Assembly (NCBI RefSeq): GCF_029168945.1
Contig: NC_083605.1
Span: 5,587,280 to 5,651,279, forward strand
DNA from: Cannabis sativa
Lineage: Eukaryota > Streptophyta > Magnoliopsida > Rosales > Cannabaceae
Reading direction: 5' to 3'
Length of the DNA stretch: 64,000 nucleotides
How positions within the stretch are numbered: position 1 is the first letter of the stretch; each line of letters begins with the position of its first letter. This document shows, one piece after another, positions 1 to 10,131 of this stretch. Position numbers and translations under genes: made by a program. The notes beneath the pieces were generated by a model. The model had not been told where the DNA came from, ran no database searches, and saw only the letters and a list, made by a program, of their open reading frames with translations.

Positions 1-1
1 C

Positions 2-3000
2 CGATCACTAGCCCATCCTAGAGGAGTCATTGAGGATGTGTTAGTTAAAGTTGAAAAGTTCATCTTTCCAGCTGACTTCATCGTTTTGGATATGGAAGAA
101 GATAGCAATGTCCCAATCATTCTTGGGAGACCATTCTTGGCAACTGGCCAAGCCTTGATCGATGTTCAGAAGGGTGAATTAAAGCTGAGAGTCGAAGGAG
201 AAGAAGTGGTCTTTAATGTGCTAAAGGCTATGACGTACCCAAAGGCAAGTGATAACTGTTTCTTCATAGACTTGATTGATGAAATTATGGGTGAGAAAAA
301 GCTGTTAGATGATCCTCTTGAACTAAGTTTAACTGAAGATGAATTGACGGAGCAAGAGGGACAAGAGGTCATGGGTTATGTGAAGTGGCTTGATTCCTAT
401 GGGCCCTTGAACAGAAGATATTTTGAGGAATTGGGAGCAGTTCCAAAAGAGCTAAAGCCATCTACTGAAAAGCCTCCAGAACTTGAATTGAAGGTGCTTC
501 CTAGTCACTTGAGGTATGAATTTTTGGGTCAAGATAAAAAGCTGCCAGTTATTGTTTCAGCTTCTCTCACTGATGTGGAAACTGATAGACTTATGCAGGT
601 ACTCCGAGCTCATAATAAGGCCATCGCTTGGACACTAGGTGATGTCAAAGGAATCAGTCCTTCAACAGTGATGCATCGAATTCTCATGGAAGACAATGCC
701 AAACCGACAATTGACGCTCAACGAAGACTCAATCCACCCATGAAAGAAGTTGTCAGAAAAGAAGTAGTTAAGTGGTTGGATGCTGGAGTTGCTTATCCTA
801 TTTCAGATAGTAAGTGGGTTAGCCCGGTGCAAGTGGTTCCAAAGAAAGGTGGAATGACTGTGATCAAGAATTGAAAGAATGAGTTGATTCCTACAAGAAC
901 AGTCACTGGTTGGAGGATCTGCATCGATTACAGGAAACTCAACAAAGCAACACGAAAAGATCACTTCCCTTTGCCCTTCATTGATCAAATGCTAGACAGA
1001 TTGGCGGGGCAAGAATATTACTGCTTTCTTGGTGGATATTCTGGATACCACCAGATAGCTATAGCACCTGAAGATCAGGAGAAGACTACTTTCACATGTC
1101 CCTACGGTACCTTTGCTTTCAGAAGAATTCCATTCAGCTTGTGCAACGCCCCTGCTACTTTTCAAAGGTGTATGATAGCTATCTTTTCAGACTTGATTGA
1201 ATCTTGTATTGAAATCTTTATGGATGATTTCTCAGTTTTTGGTTCCTCCTTCGATCATTGTTTAGAAAATTTGGAAAAAGTGCTAACATGGTGCGAGAAG
1301 TCTAACTTGGTGTTAAACTGGGAGAAGTGCCACTTTATGGTAACAGAAGGAATTGTTCTTGGGCACAAAATTTCAAAGGTAGGAATTGAGGTGGATAAGG
1401 CTAAAGTTTCAACAATAGAGAATTTGCCACCTCCAGTTTCTGTAAAAGCAGTGAGGAGTTTCCTAGGACATGCTGGCTTCTACCGCAGATTTATCAAGGA
1501 CTTCTCCAAAATGTCAAAACCTTTATCTAGCTTACTTGTCAATGGTGTTCCATTTGAGTTTGGAGAAGATTGTTTAAAAGCTTTCAAGGTTCTAAAGGAG
1601 AGATTGATTACATCACCGATAGTAACTTCACCGAATTGGGAGTTGCCGTTTGAGTTGATGTGCGACGCAAGTGACTATGCCATTGGAGCGGTCTTGGGTC
1701 AAAGAGTTGACAGAGTATTCCACATAATCTACTATGCTAGTAGAACTCTGAATGATGCTCAATTAAATTACGCCACTACAGAGAAAGAAATGCTGGCAAT
1801 AGTGTTTGCTTGTGACAAATTCCGACCCTACCTGATTGGAAATAAGGTAATTGTCTACACAGATCATTCAGCAATCAAATACCTTATGACCAAGAAGGAT
1901 GCAAAACCGAGACTGATTCGGTGGGTACTTCTACTTCAAGAGTTTGACTTAGAGATAAAAGATAAAAAGGGCACCGAAAACCTGGTAGCAGACCACTTGT
2001 CAAGATTAGAGCTGGAAGAGAGTCAGAATACAAAGGAGGTACAGATAAATGAGCAATTTCCTGATGAACAACTCTTTAGTGTGAGGGAAAACCTGATGGT
2101 ACCGTGGTACGCTGACTATGTTAATTTCTTGGCTGCAAAAATAACTCCTCCCGAGCTTTCACGTCAACAATTGAAGAAGTTCTTTTCTGAGGTGAAACAT
2201 TATTATTGGGAAGAGCCAATCCTCTACAAGCACTGCGCTGATCAAATAATTAGGAGATGTGTGCCTGAAGAGGAGATGTATTCTATCCTAAATCATTGTC
2301 ATGCTTTACCATGTGGAGGACATTTTAGTGGAAACAGAACAGCTGCAAAAATGTTGCAAAGTGGATTCTTTTGGCCAATGCTATTCAAGGATGCTACTAC
2401 CTTTGTAAAGGCATGTGATCGTTGTCAACGAACAGGTAATATCTCAAGAAGAAACGAGATGCCTTTAACAGGAATTTTAGAAGTTGAATTGTTTGATGTG
2501 TGGGGAATAGACTTCATGGGTCATTTTCCTTCATCCTTTAGCAATCAGTACATTCTTTTGGCTGTCGATTATGTGTCTAAATGGGTCGAAGCTGCAGCTA
2601 CACCTCAGAATGATGGTAAGACAGTTCTCCGCTTTTTACAAAAGAACATCTTTACTCGGTTTGGTACTCCTCGAGCAATAGTAAGCGATGAAGGGAGTCA
2701 CTTCTGTAACAAGCAGTTTGAAGCACTTCTTTCAAGATATGGTGTCCGACATCGAACTGCTTTACCATACCATCCCCAAAGTAATGGCCAAGCTGAAATT
2801 TCTAATCGGGAGATTAAGATGATTCTAGAGAAAACAGTGCAAAGATCAAGGAAAGATTGGTCAAGAAAATTAGATGATGCATTGTGGGCATACAGAACTG
2901 CTTTCAAAACACCGATTGGCATGTCCCCATATCGATTGGTGTTTGGAAAGGCTTGTCATCTACCGGTGGAGTTAGAGCATAAAGCTTTTTGGGCCATGAA

Positions 3001-3385
3001 GACTCTTAACATGGAACTAAAAGCTGCAGGGGAGAAAAGACTGTTACAGCTGAATGAGCTAGAGGAGTTTCGAAACGAAGCCTATGAAAACGCAAAAATA
3101 TACAAGGAGAGAACTAAGAAGTGGCACTATCAAGGTCTAGTACGGAAGAAGTTTCAACCAGGGCAGCAAGTGTTACTCTTTAATTCAAGGTTGAAACTGT
3201 TTCCTGGAAAGTTGAAGTCAAGGTGGTCAGGACCATTCACGGTGGTCAAGGTGTTTCCTTATGGAGCGGTGGAGTTAAAAGGTGATAGTCCAGCAACTTT
3301 CAAAGTTAATGGACATCGTTTAAAGCTCTACTTGGGAGGTCAATTTGACCAAGGCAAGTCCGCCATGATCCTGGCGCCACTTTGA
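2..3385 (+). pseudogene. Athila pol polyprotein (protease, RT, RNase H, integrase), inactivated
   Basis: The frame is already open at the left edge and runs to a TGA at 3383-3385, broken once by an in-frame TGA at 872-874. Domains in order: end of a retropepsin (ILGRPFL near residue 42), RT (IDYRKLN, then FMDD at 1217-1228), Ty3 RNase H ([12 protein letters not shown], then TDHSAIKYL), integrase zinc finger ([10 protein letters not shown] ... CDRC) and integrase core. The integrase catalytic triad is present: Asp at 2510, Asp at 2687, Glu at 2795, with the expected 35-residue spacing between the last two. The RT motif A reads CFLGGYSGY, with Gly (1031-1033) where the family has the catalytic Asp. 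RT is therefore disabled twice, by the stop and by this change; integrase looks intact. The product would normally copy element RNA and insert the cDNA in the nucleus. Confidence 0.9.
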
Positions 3386-3430
3386 CGTACAAGGCTCAGC
3401 GTCCGGCTATATGACGATAAAGACAGCGCT

Positions 3431-3448
3431 CTTGGGAGGCAACCCAAG
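3431..3448 (+). promoter_or_regulatory. Hairpin downstream of Athila pol
   Basis: CTTGGGAGGCAACCCAAG has a 6-bp stem (CTTGGG/CCCAAG) and a six-base loop, 46 bases after the pol stop. I recall a very similar GGGAGGCAACCC motif after pol in Athila elements of other plants. That conservation comes from memory and was not checked here. Function is unknown; a role in RNA structure between the two ORFs is inference. Confidence 0.5.
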
Positions 3449-3603
3449 TGTTTTTCTTTAATTTTTCAGACTTTTTGATTATGTTTTTTAGATGCTTTAG
3501 TATTTTTAGTATTTTCAATTTTTAGATTAGTACCAGACATTATTTCTTTTTAGTTGAATCGTGAAAAGCATGAAAAAAAAAAATTTCGACCTGAAGCCCA
3601 GTG

Positions 3604-3840
3604 GTCGCGACCTGAGGGTTCCTGGGTCGCGACCTATTTTTCAAGTCGCGACCCTGGTCGCGACCTGGACTTTTACAGAAACTCACGATTTTTTTTTGGT
3701 TCCAGTGGTCGCGACTAGCCTTTTGCCAAGTCGCGACCTATTTTCCAAGTGGCGACTCCAGTCGCGACTTCCTGATTTTCCAGAGAGGCTTAAAAATCGA
3801 TCGTAAGCTAGTCGCGACCTGCCCTAGGCCAGGTCGCGAC
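3604..3840. repeat. Cluster of nine GTCGCGAC palindromes
   Basis: Nine perfect copies of the 8-bp palindrome GTCGCGAC, plus one degenerate copy (GTGGCGAC), lie irregularly spaced in about 240 bp of the non-coding spacer between pol and the env-like ORF. Many extend to AGGTCGCGACCT-like forms. The same octamer recurs five times in the 3' LTR at 7073-7187. It is CpG-rich in otherwise AT-rich surroundings. No coding function is apparent. Confidence 0.9.
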
Positions 3841-4430
3841 CTGCTCACGAATTTTCTATAAATTCAAATTTTTCCCCCTCATTCAACCCTACACCAAAAA
3901 TTTCAAAATTCAAATCCTCTCAGCCGAACCCTACCCCTTTCCATCTCAAAATTTCAATTTTTCATCTCCAATCTTCAATCTTTTCATCTTTTCTTAAATT
4001 TCTTAAACCCAATCCATTCAAAAACCCGATTTCACTCAACAATCTACACATATCATCAAAACCCATACCAAAAATCACCCATAATACCCCAAATCCGAAA
4101 ATCACCATTATCTTCAACTTCAACCTCATGCTTTCAAGAACATTCAACAATGGAGGTGGAGTAAAGTTTTTTTTCGGGTTCGTAAGTATCACTTTCTTCA
4201 ATCTTTAAGGAATTTGATTAAATTTTTTTAGATTTTGGGTGATATAATTGTGTGTTGTGCAAAATATTGTTGATATTGGGTTTGTCATTATTGTATTGTG
4301 GTATTGAGTGTTTGGGAATATTGTTTGAGTGAATTTTTATTTTTGGGATAGAGAAAAATTAAGGGGAGGTGCTACCCAATTTTTTTAGAAAAGAAAAAAA
4401 AATTCGAAAAAAAAATCAAAAGAAAGAAAA
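3841..4430 (+). other. Spacer and A-rich leader before the env-like ORF
   Basis: Non-coding, CT-rich then AT-rich sequence between the palindrome cluster and the second ORF. It ends in a purine-rich stretch just before the ATG at 4431. Splice-like signals exist (for example GTAAGT near 4182), but I cannot show that they are used. How the second ORF is expressed is unknown. Confidence 0.5.
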
Positions 4431-5609
4431 ATGGCACCTAAGAGGACTAGGAATGTAGAGGAGGGTTCGTCTTCAAACCCACCACCAACGGGTTTTGATA
4501 TGACCCGCTTTGGAAACATTGAGGCCCAAAATCGCTTCATGAGGCTAAAGAATAGGGCTTATATTGATGATCGGGGTATTGAATTCCCCGAGAATCCCTT
4601 GAGGCGTCAACCTCGATTTGAAACAATTAGAACTCAAATAGAAAGAATGAAGTGGGGGAGCTTTGTAGATGCTCGGGGTCGGGCTAATGTTACTATGGCT
4701 TGTGAATTTCTTGCGAATTGGCCCGACCGCCGGAATGGGGAAGTGAAAGTGCGTGGGAAGAAAGTTCCTGCTACTGCTGATGCATTTAATGTGATGTTCT
4801 CTGTCCAAGATTACACTAGGGAAGAACAACGCCTGCAAATTATTGAAGAGGAAGAGCAGTTTGATATGGTGGATGTGGCGGAGACAGTGGGATTTCCTGG
4901 GTTGAGGTTCCATGACAATGATGGCACCGAGGGGTCGCCAAATATCCTATACCGGTGTGAGCTGAACCCGGTGGCAAAAACATGGTTGTACTTTGTGAGT
5001 GCTCGGTTAGTGCCAAATAAGCATTTTTCCGATGTCCAAATGGATCGCCTGAAATATGTGTACGCCATAATGAAGGGGTACAACATTAACATTGGACAAG
5101 TCATAAGGCAAAGCATTGAGCAGATCATGCAATGAGCCACGGGAGGTGGTTTTGGTTTGGTAGGAGTTATCACAGAACTGTGCGGGGCATATGAAGTTCC
5201 CCAATTAGAGTATGACAACACGGTGTTGCCACTTCGCAAGATGGACATCGCCTTTGTCAACAGGCTGAAAGAGCCACATCCCTATGGCCGACCACCACCT
5301 GATGCACCGCAAGGGCGTAGGCGGCAACGCGAGCCTAGTGTTGAAGAAGAATAGGAGCAGCCCCTACAATTGCCTGGGCCTATCGATCCTACAACACAAT
5401 ACACTCATGCACAACTGAGTTATATAATTCAGCAGAACAACCACATGCAACAATACATGGTGCAGAGGAGTATCTATGATGAGGGATAAGTTCAGCAACT
5501 CAACTCTCTTATCAACAAAATGAACATTGGGATTGATGACCCGAACTATTTGGCACAACCTCCTCGGTTCTATCCCTATGATCAGCCGCCACTACCCAAC
5601 CCTTTTTGA
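4431..5609 (+). pseudogene. Env-position ORF of the Athila element, with three internal stops
   Basis: One reading frame runs from the ATG at 4431 to TGA at 5607-5609 (393 codon positions), broken in frame by TGA 5133-5135, TAG 5352-5354 and TAA 5487-5489. The start (MAPKRTR) and the segment NRAYIDDRGIEFPEN resemble the protein often annotated as a putative plant transposon protein in Athila elements; this is family resemblance from memory. The C-terminal third is rich in Pro, Gln and Asn. I see no signal peptide or clear transmembrane helix, so a true envelope function is not supported. TGA and TAA fit C-to-T changes of CGA and CAA; TAG could come from CAG or GAG. Confidence 0.75.
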
Positions 5610-5651
5610 GAGGGTCTCAGGTAAGTCTCTTCTCTCTGTATATTCCTGTAT

Positions 5652-5690
5652 ACATTGGGGACAATGTCATATTTAGTTTGGGGGGAGAGA
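5652..5690 (+). promoter_or_regulatory. ACATTG hairpin followed by a polypurine-like tract
   Basis: ACATTGGGGACAATGT (5652-5667) is a perfect 6-bp stem with a four-base loop. It is followed by TAGTTTGGGGGGAGAGA (5674-5690), which resembles the real polypurine tract at 6861-6875. A third similar tract lies at 6205-6220. The hairpin plus the tract look like a conserved Athila 3' module; function is not shown. Confidence 0.5.
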
Positions 5691-6860
5691 CTTAAAAATT
5701 TTAAATTCTGCACTTTAATTTCTGCATTTTAATTTTCTGTTTTAGTTTTTTGTTTTAGTCAAGGAATGGCAATAAGCTTGATGATAGTTGTATACTGCTG
5801 ATTAGTGCGATGTGATATGAAATTGAAAAATAACTGTGTGCTTGATTCTGTTAACTCTTTGGATTAGTTTGGATGCTTAGAAACCTGTGAACAATTGTAA
5901 TTACTCAATCTGTGAAAATTGTTATAGCTGTTTTACTAGGGTTTGTGGTAAGATTGACAGGATAGCTTAGAACTTGCATGTTTATTCTTTTGAGGCGAAA
6001 TCCTTGATAGTGTTCAATTGGAATATGACTTAGGCATTTGTTGGATAGTTTGAGCCTTTCAAGCCTACCATAATAATGTGTATCCCTAGTGAACCTTTTG
6101 AGCCTAAACCTGTTTTGTTTTTCACCCGTTGATTTGAAAAATTTCGCAACCACACTATTAATTTTTTCTTCACCATGTTATCCATGATATCATAAGCTAC
6201 ATAATTAGTTTGGGGGAGAGGAAACATTTAGTGAGAGAAATTAGTGAGAGGGAGAAAAACTTGTAAGATTGAGAAGAGGAAAAATTGTACTTCAATGTCA
6301 CTGATGAAAAAAAAAAAAAGAAGAACAATAAAAAAAATATATATATGTTTGAAAAAAAAGAGACTCAGTGATGTTGGAAAAATAATAGAGATATCTTCTA
6401 TCAATCTTGGTAAATTTGGGGAACGTTATTGGATTCTAAAAAAGAAAAAAGGTAAAAAGCTTGTGGGTTCTATTTGTGAGCTTATGATATGTTGAGCCAA
6501 AAATTGTCTTTTGCCTATCCCTGAATATCTGAGCCATTATACTTAAGCCTTTAAAAGACCTAATGATTCCAAAGAACACTGTCAACATTAGTGGAGAAAG
6601 GTAAGCATGCAAGCTTATGAGTTATCGGATTGTGGAACTGTTGGAAAGAGTAAAACTTTTATAACAATGTTTCATATTTGAGTAAATTGTTGCAGTTGTA
6701 CATAGTGTTATTAATGGAGCATCCGAGTTAATTGTTAGAGTTAGTATGATCAAAATTCTAGTTTATGCAAGGAAGAAAACAGAGCATAAGTCAGCAGCAT
6801 AGTAATGATCAGATAGCGTAGTTAGTTTTTTTTTATCTTACTCGGGGGCGAGTAAGAATC
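5691..6860 (+). other. 3' untranslated region of the Athila element
   Basis: About 1.2 kb of AT-rich sequence with no credible ORF. It contains the polypurine-like TTAGTTTGGGGGAGAG at 6205-6220 and A-rich stretches around 6308-6360. Confidence 0.6.
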
Positions 6861-6875
6861 TAGTTTGGGGGATTT
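6861..6875 (+). promoter_or_regulatory. Polypurine tract of the Athila element
   Basis: TAGTTTGGGGGATTT lies directly before the 3' LTR start at 6876. In this class the tract primes plus-strand DNA synthesis. Position next to the TGTTA LTR end supports the call. Confidence 0.75.
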
Positions 6876-8094
6876 TGTTAGGTTATAATTAGCCTATGTT
6901 TCGGGTCTTTAAAGTTAGCATTATCTCGTCTATTGGTGTCTTTTGGAGCAGTTTTACGCTTGATTTTTATTATTTCAGGTTCCCAGAGTGTTAAAGTTTA
7001 AATTCGGTCAAATGGCGAAAAACTGGGATAAACTGGAAAAAATTAGAAAATTCGGCTCCAGAAGCTACAGTAGTCGCGACTTCATGAGAGCCAGGTCGCG
7101 ACTCTGGTCGCGACTTCGAGATTTGGCAGAACCTCTGATTTTCGAGGTTTGCCTGTAGTCGCGACCAGCTTAAGGGCTAGTCGCGACTTGGTACGGACGT
7201 CGTGGTTTTGACCTAATTTTGATTTTTCTCTCAATTGGAGGAACACTACTCATCCCTATCTAAGGAATATGACACTGAAGGTCAGAGGGAAGCAAAAACA
7301 GACCTAATAGTGGATGCAAGTGGAGAGGAAGCTATCTTGAAGACCCGGAGCGATATCACCTTCTAGTTTCTTTCTTTTACCCTTAAAAATTCTTCTTTAT
7401 GTTTGTTTTTATTTTTGAATTAAACATGGATGTTTTTAGAGTTATTATAAACTAAATTTCCCAATAAGGGAGGATGATGATTGTTGTTTAAGTTTATGCC
7501 TAGTTAATAAATAATTGCCATTCATTCATCTTATGTGTGAATACTATCTTTATTTGTGTTTAATTCCATGTGCAAGCTTGATCACCTTTTACATGTTTAA
7601 TGATCTCAATTCGAAATCTGAAAAGTGAGAATTGAGAATGCTAAAATTTGGATAGTCTAGGTTTTGATGTGAAACGAAAGTATTTACATAACCTCAGTGA
7701 CTAATAGATTATTGCTTAATGCTGATTTTGTGTTGATTTAATTAAGAAGTTAATTAGAGAATACATTATTTAGAACCTAAAAGATCTGAAAAGAGTTAGG
7801 TTAATTTATAATCTGTCATTCACATTGAGATAAGGATAGCAATTAGATATTAACATTGGTAGCTTAACAACAAGATTCACCTCCCTAATCTCTCATCTTG
7901 ATTAATCTACGTACGTTTCTTTTCTTTTTAATTTCTGAGTTGTTTACTTGCAAATTGCAAACTTATTATTTTACCAAATAGAATCATAAGTATAATTCAG
8001 TAGTACTTAATCCAATTCCCTGTGGTTCGACCTCACTTGCATGAGATACTACTTGATTGCGTACACTTACGTAATAAACATAAAATTCGTAACA
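6876..8094 (+). mobile_element. 3' LTR of the Athila element
   Basis: 1219 bp from TGTTAGG to CGTAACA, giving TGTTA/TAACA inverted ends. The 3' part (TGTGGTTCGACCTCACTTGC to GCGTACACTTACG) looks like the end of Athila LTRs known from other plants. It carries five GTCGCGAC palindromes at 7073-7187. The partner 5' LTR is outside the window, so insertion age cannot be estimated. Confidence 0.85.
7073..7187. repeat. Five GTCGCGAC palindromes in the Athila LTR
   Basis: Five perfect copies of the octamer in 115 bp, in the first quarter of the LTR. The same motif forms the larger cluster at 3604-3840, so the two regions share a family-specific feature. Confidence 0.9.
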
Positions 8095-8770
8095 CCCCAA
8101 ACTCACTGTTGTTCAAGCTTTGCTTTTCCTTACCTACACATGTAAATAATAATTGTGAGTCAACAGACTCAGTAAGAAAAAGTATAATATATGTAAACAT
8201 CTAATCGATTCGTATTCAGGTGCCCATACACCTAATTACAAATCTATCCCGCATCCAACGTTATAAGTTGCGAACATTCAAGACAGTATGGTTAACCATA
8301 ATATAAGCCTATACTAAGCACTCTAATCGTACTGATGTGATAGCGCCAACCCATACTATACTAAATGCTAAACATATATCCATCAAAACTCAATACATTT
8401 CTATGTACATCGAAACCGCTCTTATTGATATGTTATCTATTTGGAAATGTATAACATGTAATCACATATATTTATTATAATATTCTTATCCTGCTTCCAC
8501 AATTAAGTGTTCTAGTCAACCTGAGTAGAAAAACCTACTTGATAATCGAAGGCCCTAAGTCACAATACTGTAAAATTGATAAGTGTCTATTTTAAAATAC
8601 TTCTTAAAACTCAAAAAGAAACAAGTATTTTCTGCCAATCTACCTACTTATTTTGACTCTAAAATTAAACCCATGCTATAGAGCTTCTTAAGAGTTTCAA
8701 AACAGTATATATAATATCTAAAACGAACACTCAAGTGAAAAGTTATAGCCAAAATACAAAAATTGACCTT
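8095..8770 (-). mobile_element. LTR fragment of a minus-strand Tekay-like Ty3 element
   Basis: Read on the minus strand, this aligns by eye with the plus-strand LTR around 16140-16260: both contain GAGT(C/T)TGT(T/C)GACTCA, TGTA(G/T)GTAAGGAAAAG and a CAGTGAGT stretch in the same order. The left side is cut by the Athila insertion and the right side meets the minisatellite at 8813. Confidence 0.75.
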
Positions 8771-8812
8771 ATTTGTAAACCCTGCATGGAAACTCCACTA
8801 ATACGGAAGCTC

Positions 8813-8980
8813 ACTTCGTGGAAGCTAACCTTCGTAGAATTTTACTATGCATAAGCTAACCTTCACGGAAGCTTACTACGCGGAAGCTAACCTTCGTGGA
8901 TGCTAGCCTTCACGGAAGCTAACTACGTGAAAGCTAACATCTGCGGAAGCTAACCTTAAGGAAATCTTACTACGCAAAAG
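8813..8980 (-). repeat. 31-bp minisatellite, LTR/pol junction copy
   Basis: Degenerate tandem units of about 31 bp built from GGAAGCTAACCTTCACGG and AAGCTTACTACGC. The array separates the LTR fragment (left) from integrase sequence (right). The same unit occurs at 19546-19617 and 20899-20980. Confidence 0.85.
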
Positions 8981-9569
8981 CCTAGAACATAACTTGGCAT
9001 GCTCTCCAAAGATTTTTACCCCTTTCATTGGAGATACTCATAGGAAGACATGATCCCCTACCTAAAATTCTATGTTTCTTCACTTCGGATCTGCATAACT
9101 TTTCTGCCTACTTTGTGAAGTAAGCATCTTAGCCTTGATTTGTCTATAGCCCAATGGTTCGCTGAATTGATTTTGGACATGAATATTTCTTTTCTCCGGT
9201 CTCATCCCAATGAATTGGAGAATGATACTTCCTACTATAAAATAACTCATAGGGAGTCACCCCTGTCGTACTCTAATAGTTGTTATCATATGAAAACTCT
9301 ACCAAGGGTAGATACTTACTCCACGAACCTTTAGATCTATCACACACATGCCTGCAGTATATCCTCTAATATCTGAATTGTTCTTTCGAACTGGCCATCC
9401 GTCTAAGGGTGGAAAGCTGTACTGAACTTCACCTTTGTACCCATGGCCCTTTGGAGACTTTCCCAAAACTTAGAGGTGAACCTTGGATCCCTATCCGAAA
9501 TAATGGACTTCAAAGCCCCATGTAGGCATACTATCTCCTTAACATATAACTCTTCATATTGATCTACTG
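8981..9569 (-). pseudogene. Tekay-like Ty3 integrase fragment, left half of a split copy
   Basis: Minus-strand translation in broken frames gives chromovirus-type integrase text (RDPRFTSKFWESL, HPQTDGQ, IQILEDIL) and then the region ending in K-L-x-x-R before the minisatellite. It matches 20981-21590 in order. The right end joins the solo LTR at 9570; the missing continuation resumes at 18471. Frameshifts and stops abound, so it is dead. Confidence 0.8.
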
Positions 9570-10131
9570 TGTAATGACCGCATGATTCGAATATGGATTA
9601 GTAGGATAATTAACATTGACTACTTTTATTTTATGATTGTATATGAATATATATATTGTGGGCCCTATTTTTAAGAAAATTGGTATTAGGGTTATAATTC
9701 TCAACTCCGGAGATTTTATCAAACTCTAAGTGTATTGTATATGCCATATGTGAAATTTATTATTTTTATAATTTTTGTTCGGCAACGATAGAAAATGCGA
9801 CGATAGTCATTAAAGTCACATGAGTTAGTTTGAAACCTTTTATTTAGCGAGATAATCGTATGTGATATTAGAAATATCGATATTAGGCATGATTATAGTT
9901 TTTGAATCATTTTATCCCTAAGTCTAAAGTCAACTTAAGATTGAAGTAAGAGTAAAGTGGGAATGTTGTCTAAGACCTTAGGTTTGTCTTTTAGTGGAAT
10001 AAATGATAATCCCTTGGTTGATTATCTCTAATTATTTTAAGTTAAGAAAATAAAATAAAAACTCTTTATTCATCTTAAATTAGAAATAACCAAAAATCAA
10101 GTTTATCACTTAAGCTCTCTCTTTCCCTTTT

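Larger units (their letters stand above)
1..8094 (+). mobile_element. Athila-type Ty3 LTR retrotransposon, 3' part
   Basis: The window opens inside this element: the 5' LTR, primer-binding site and gag lie to the left. Order is protease end, RT, RNase H, integrase, a roughly 1-kb spacer, a second ORF in the env-like position, a long 3' UTR, a polypurine tract and a 3' LTR. The integrase and RT resemble the Athila branch of Ty3 elements, which characteristically carry an extra ORF after pol. The right end (TAACA) pairs with the LTR start (TGTTA). Beyond it the sequence is a Tekay-like LTR on the opposite strand, so this element jumped into that LTR. The 5-bp target duplication cannot be checked because the left end is missing. 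Confidence 0.9.

Noticed and set aside
3604..3840. CRISPR-like array
   Set aside because: The 8-bp palindromes have no regular spacing or spacer length, and the DNA is plant nuclear.
4545..4913. 122-codon minus-strand ORF
   Set aside because: Shadow of the env-position ORF on the plus strand.
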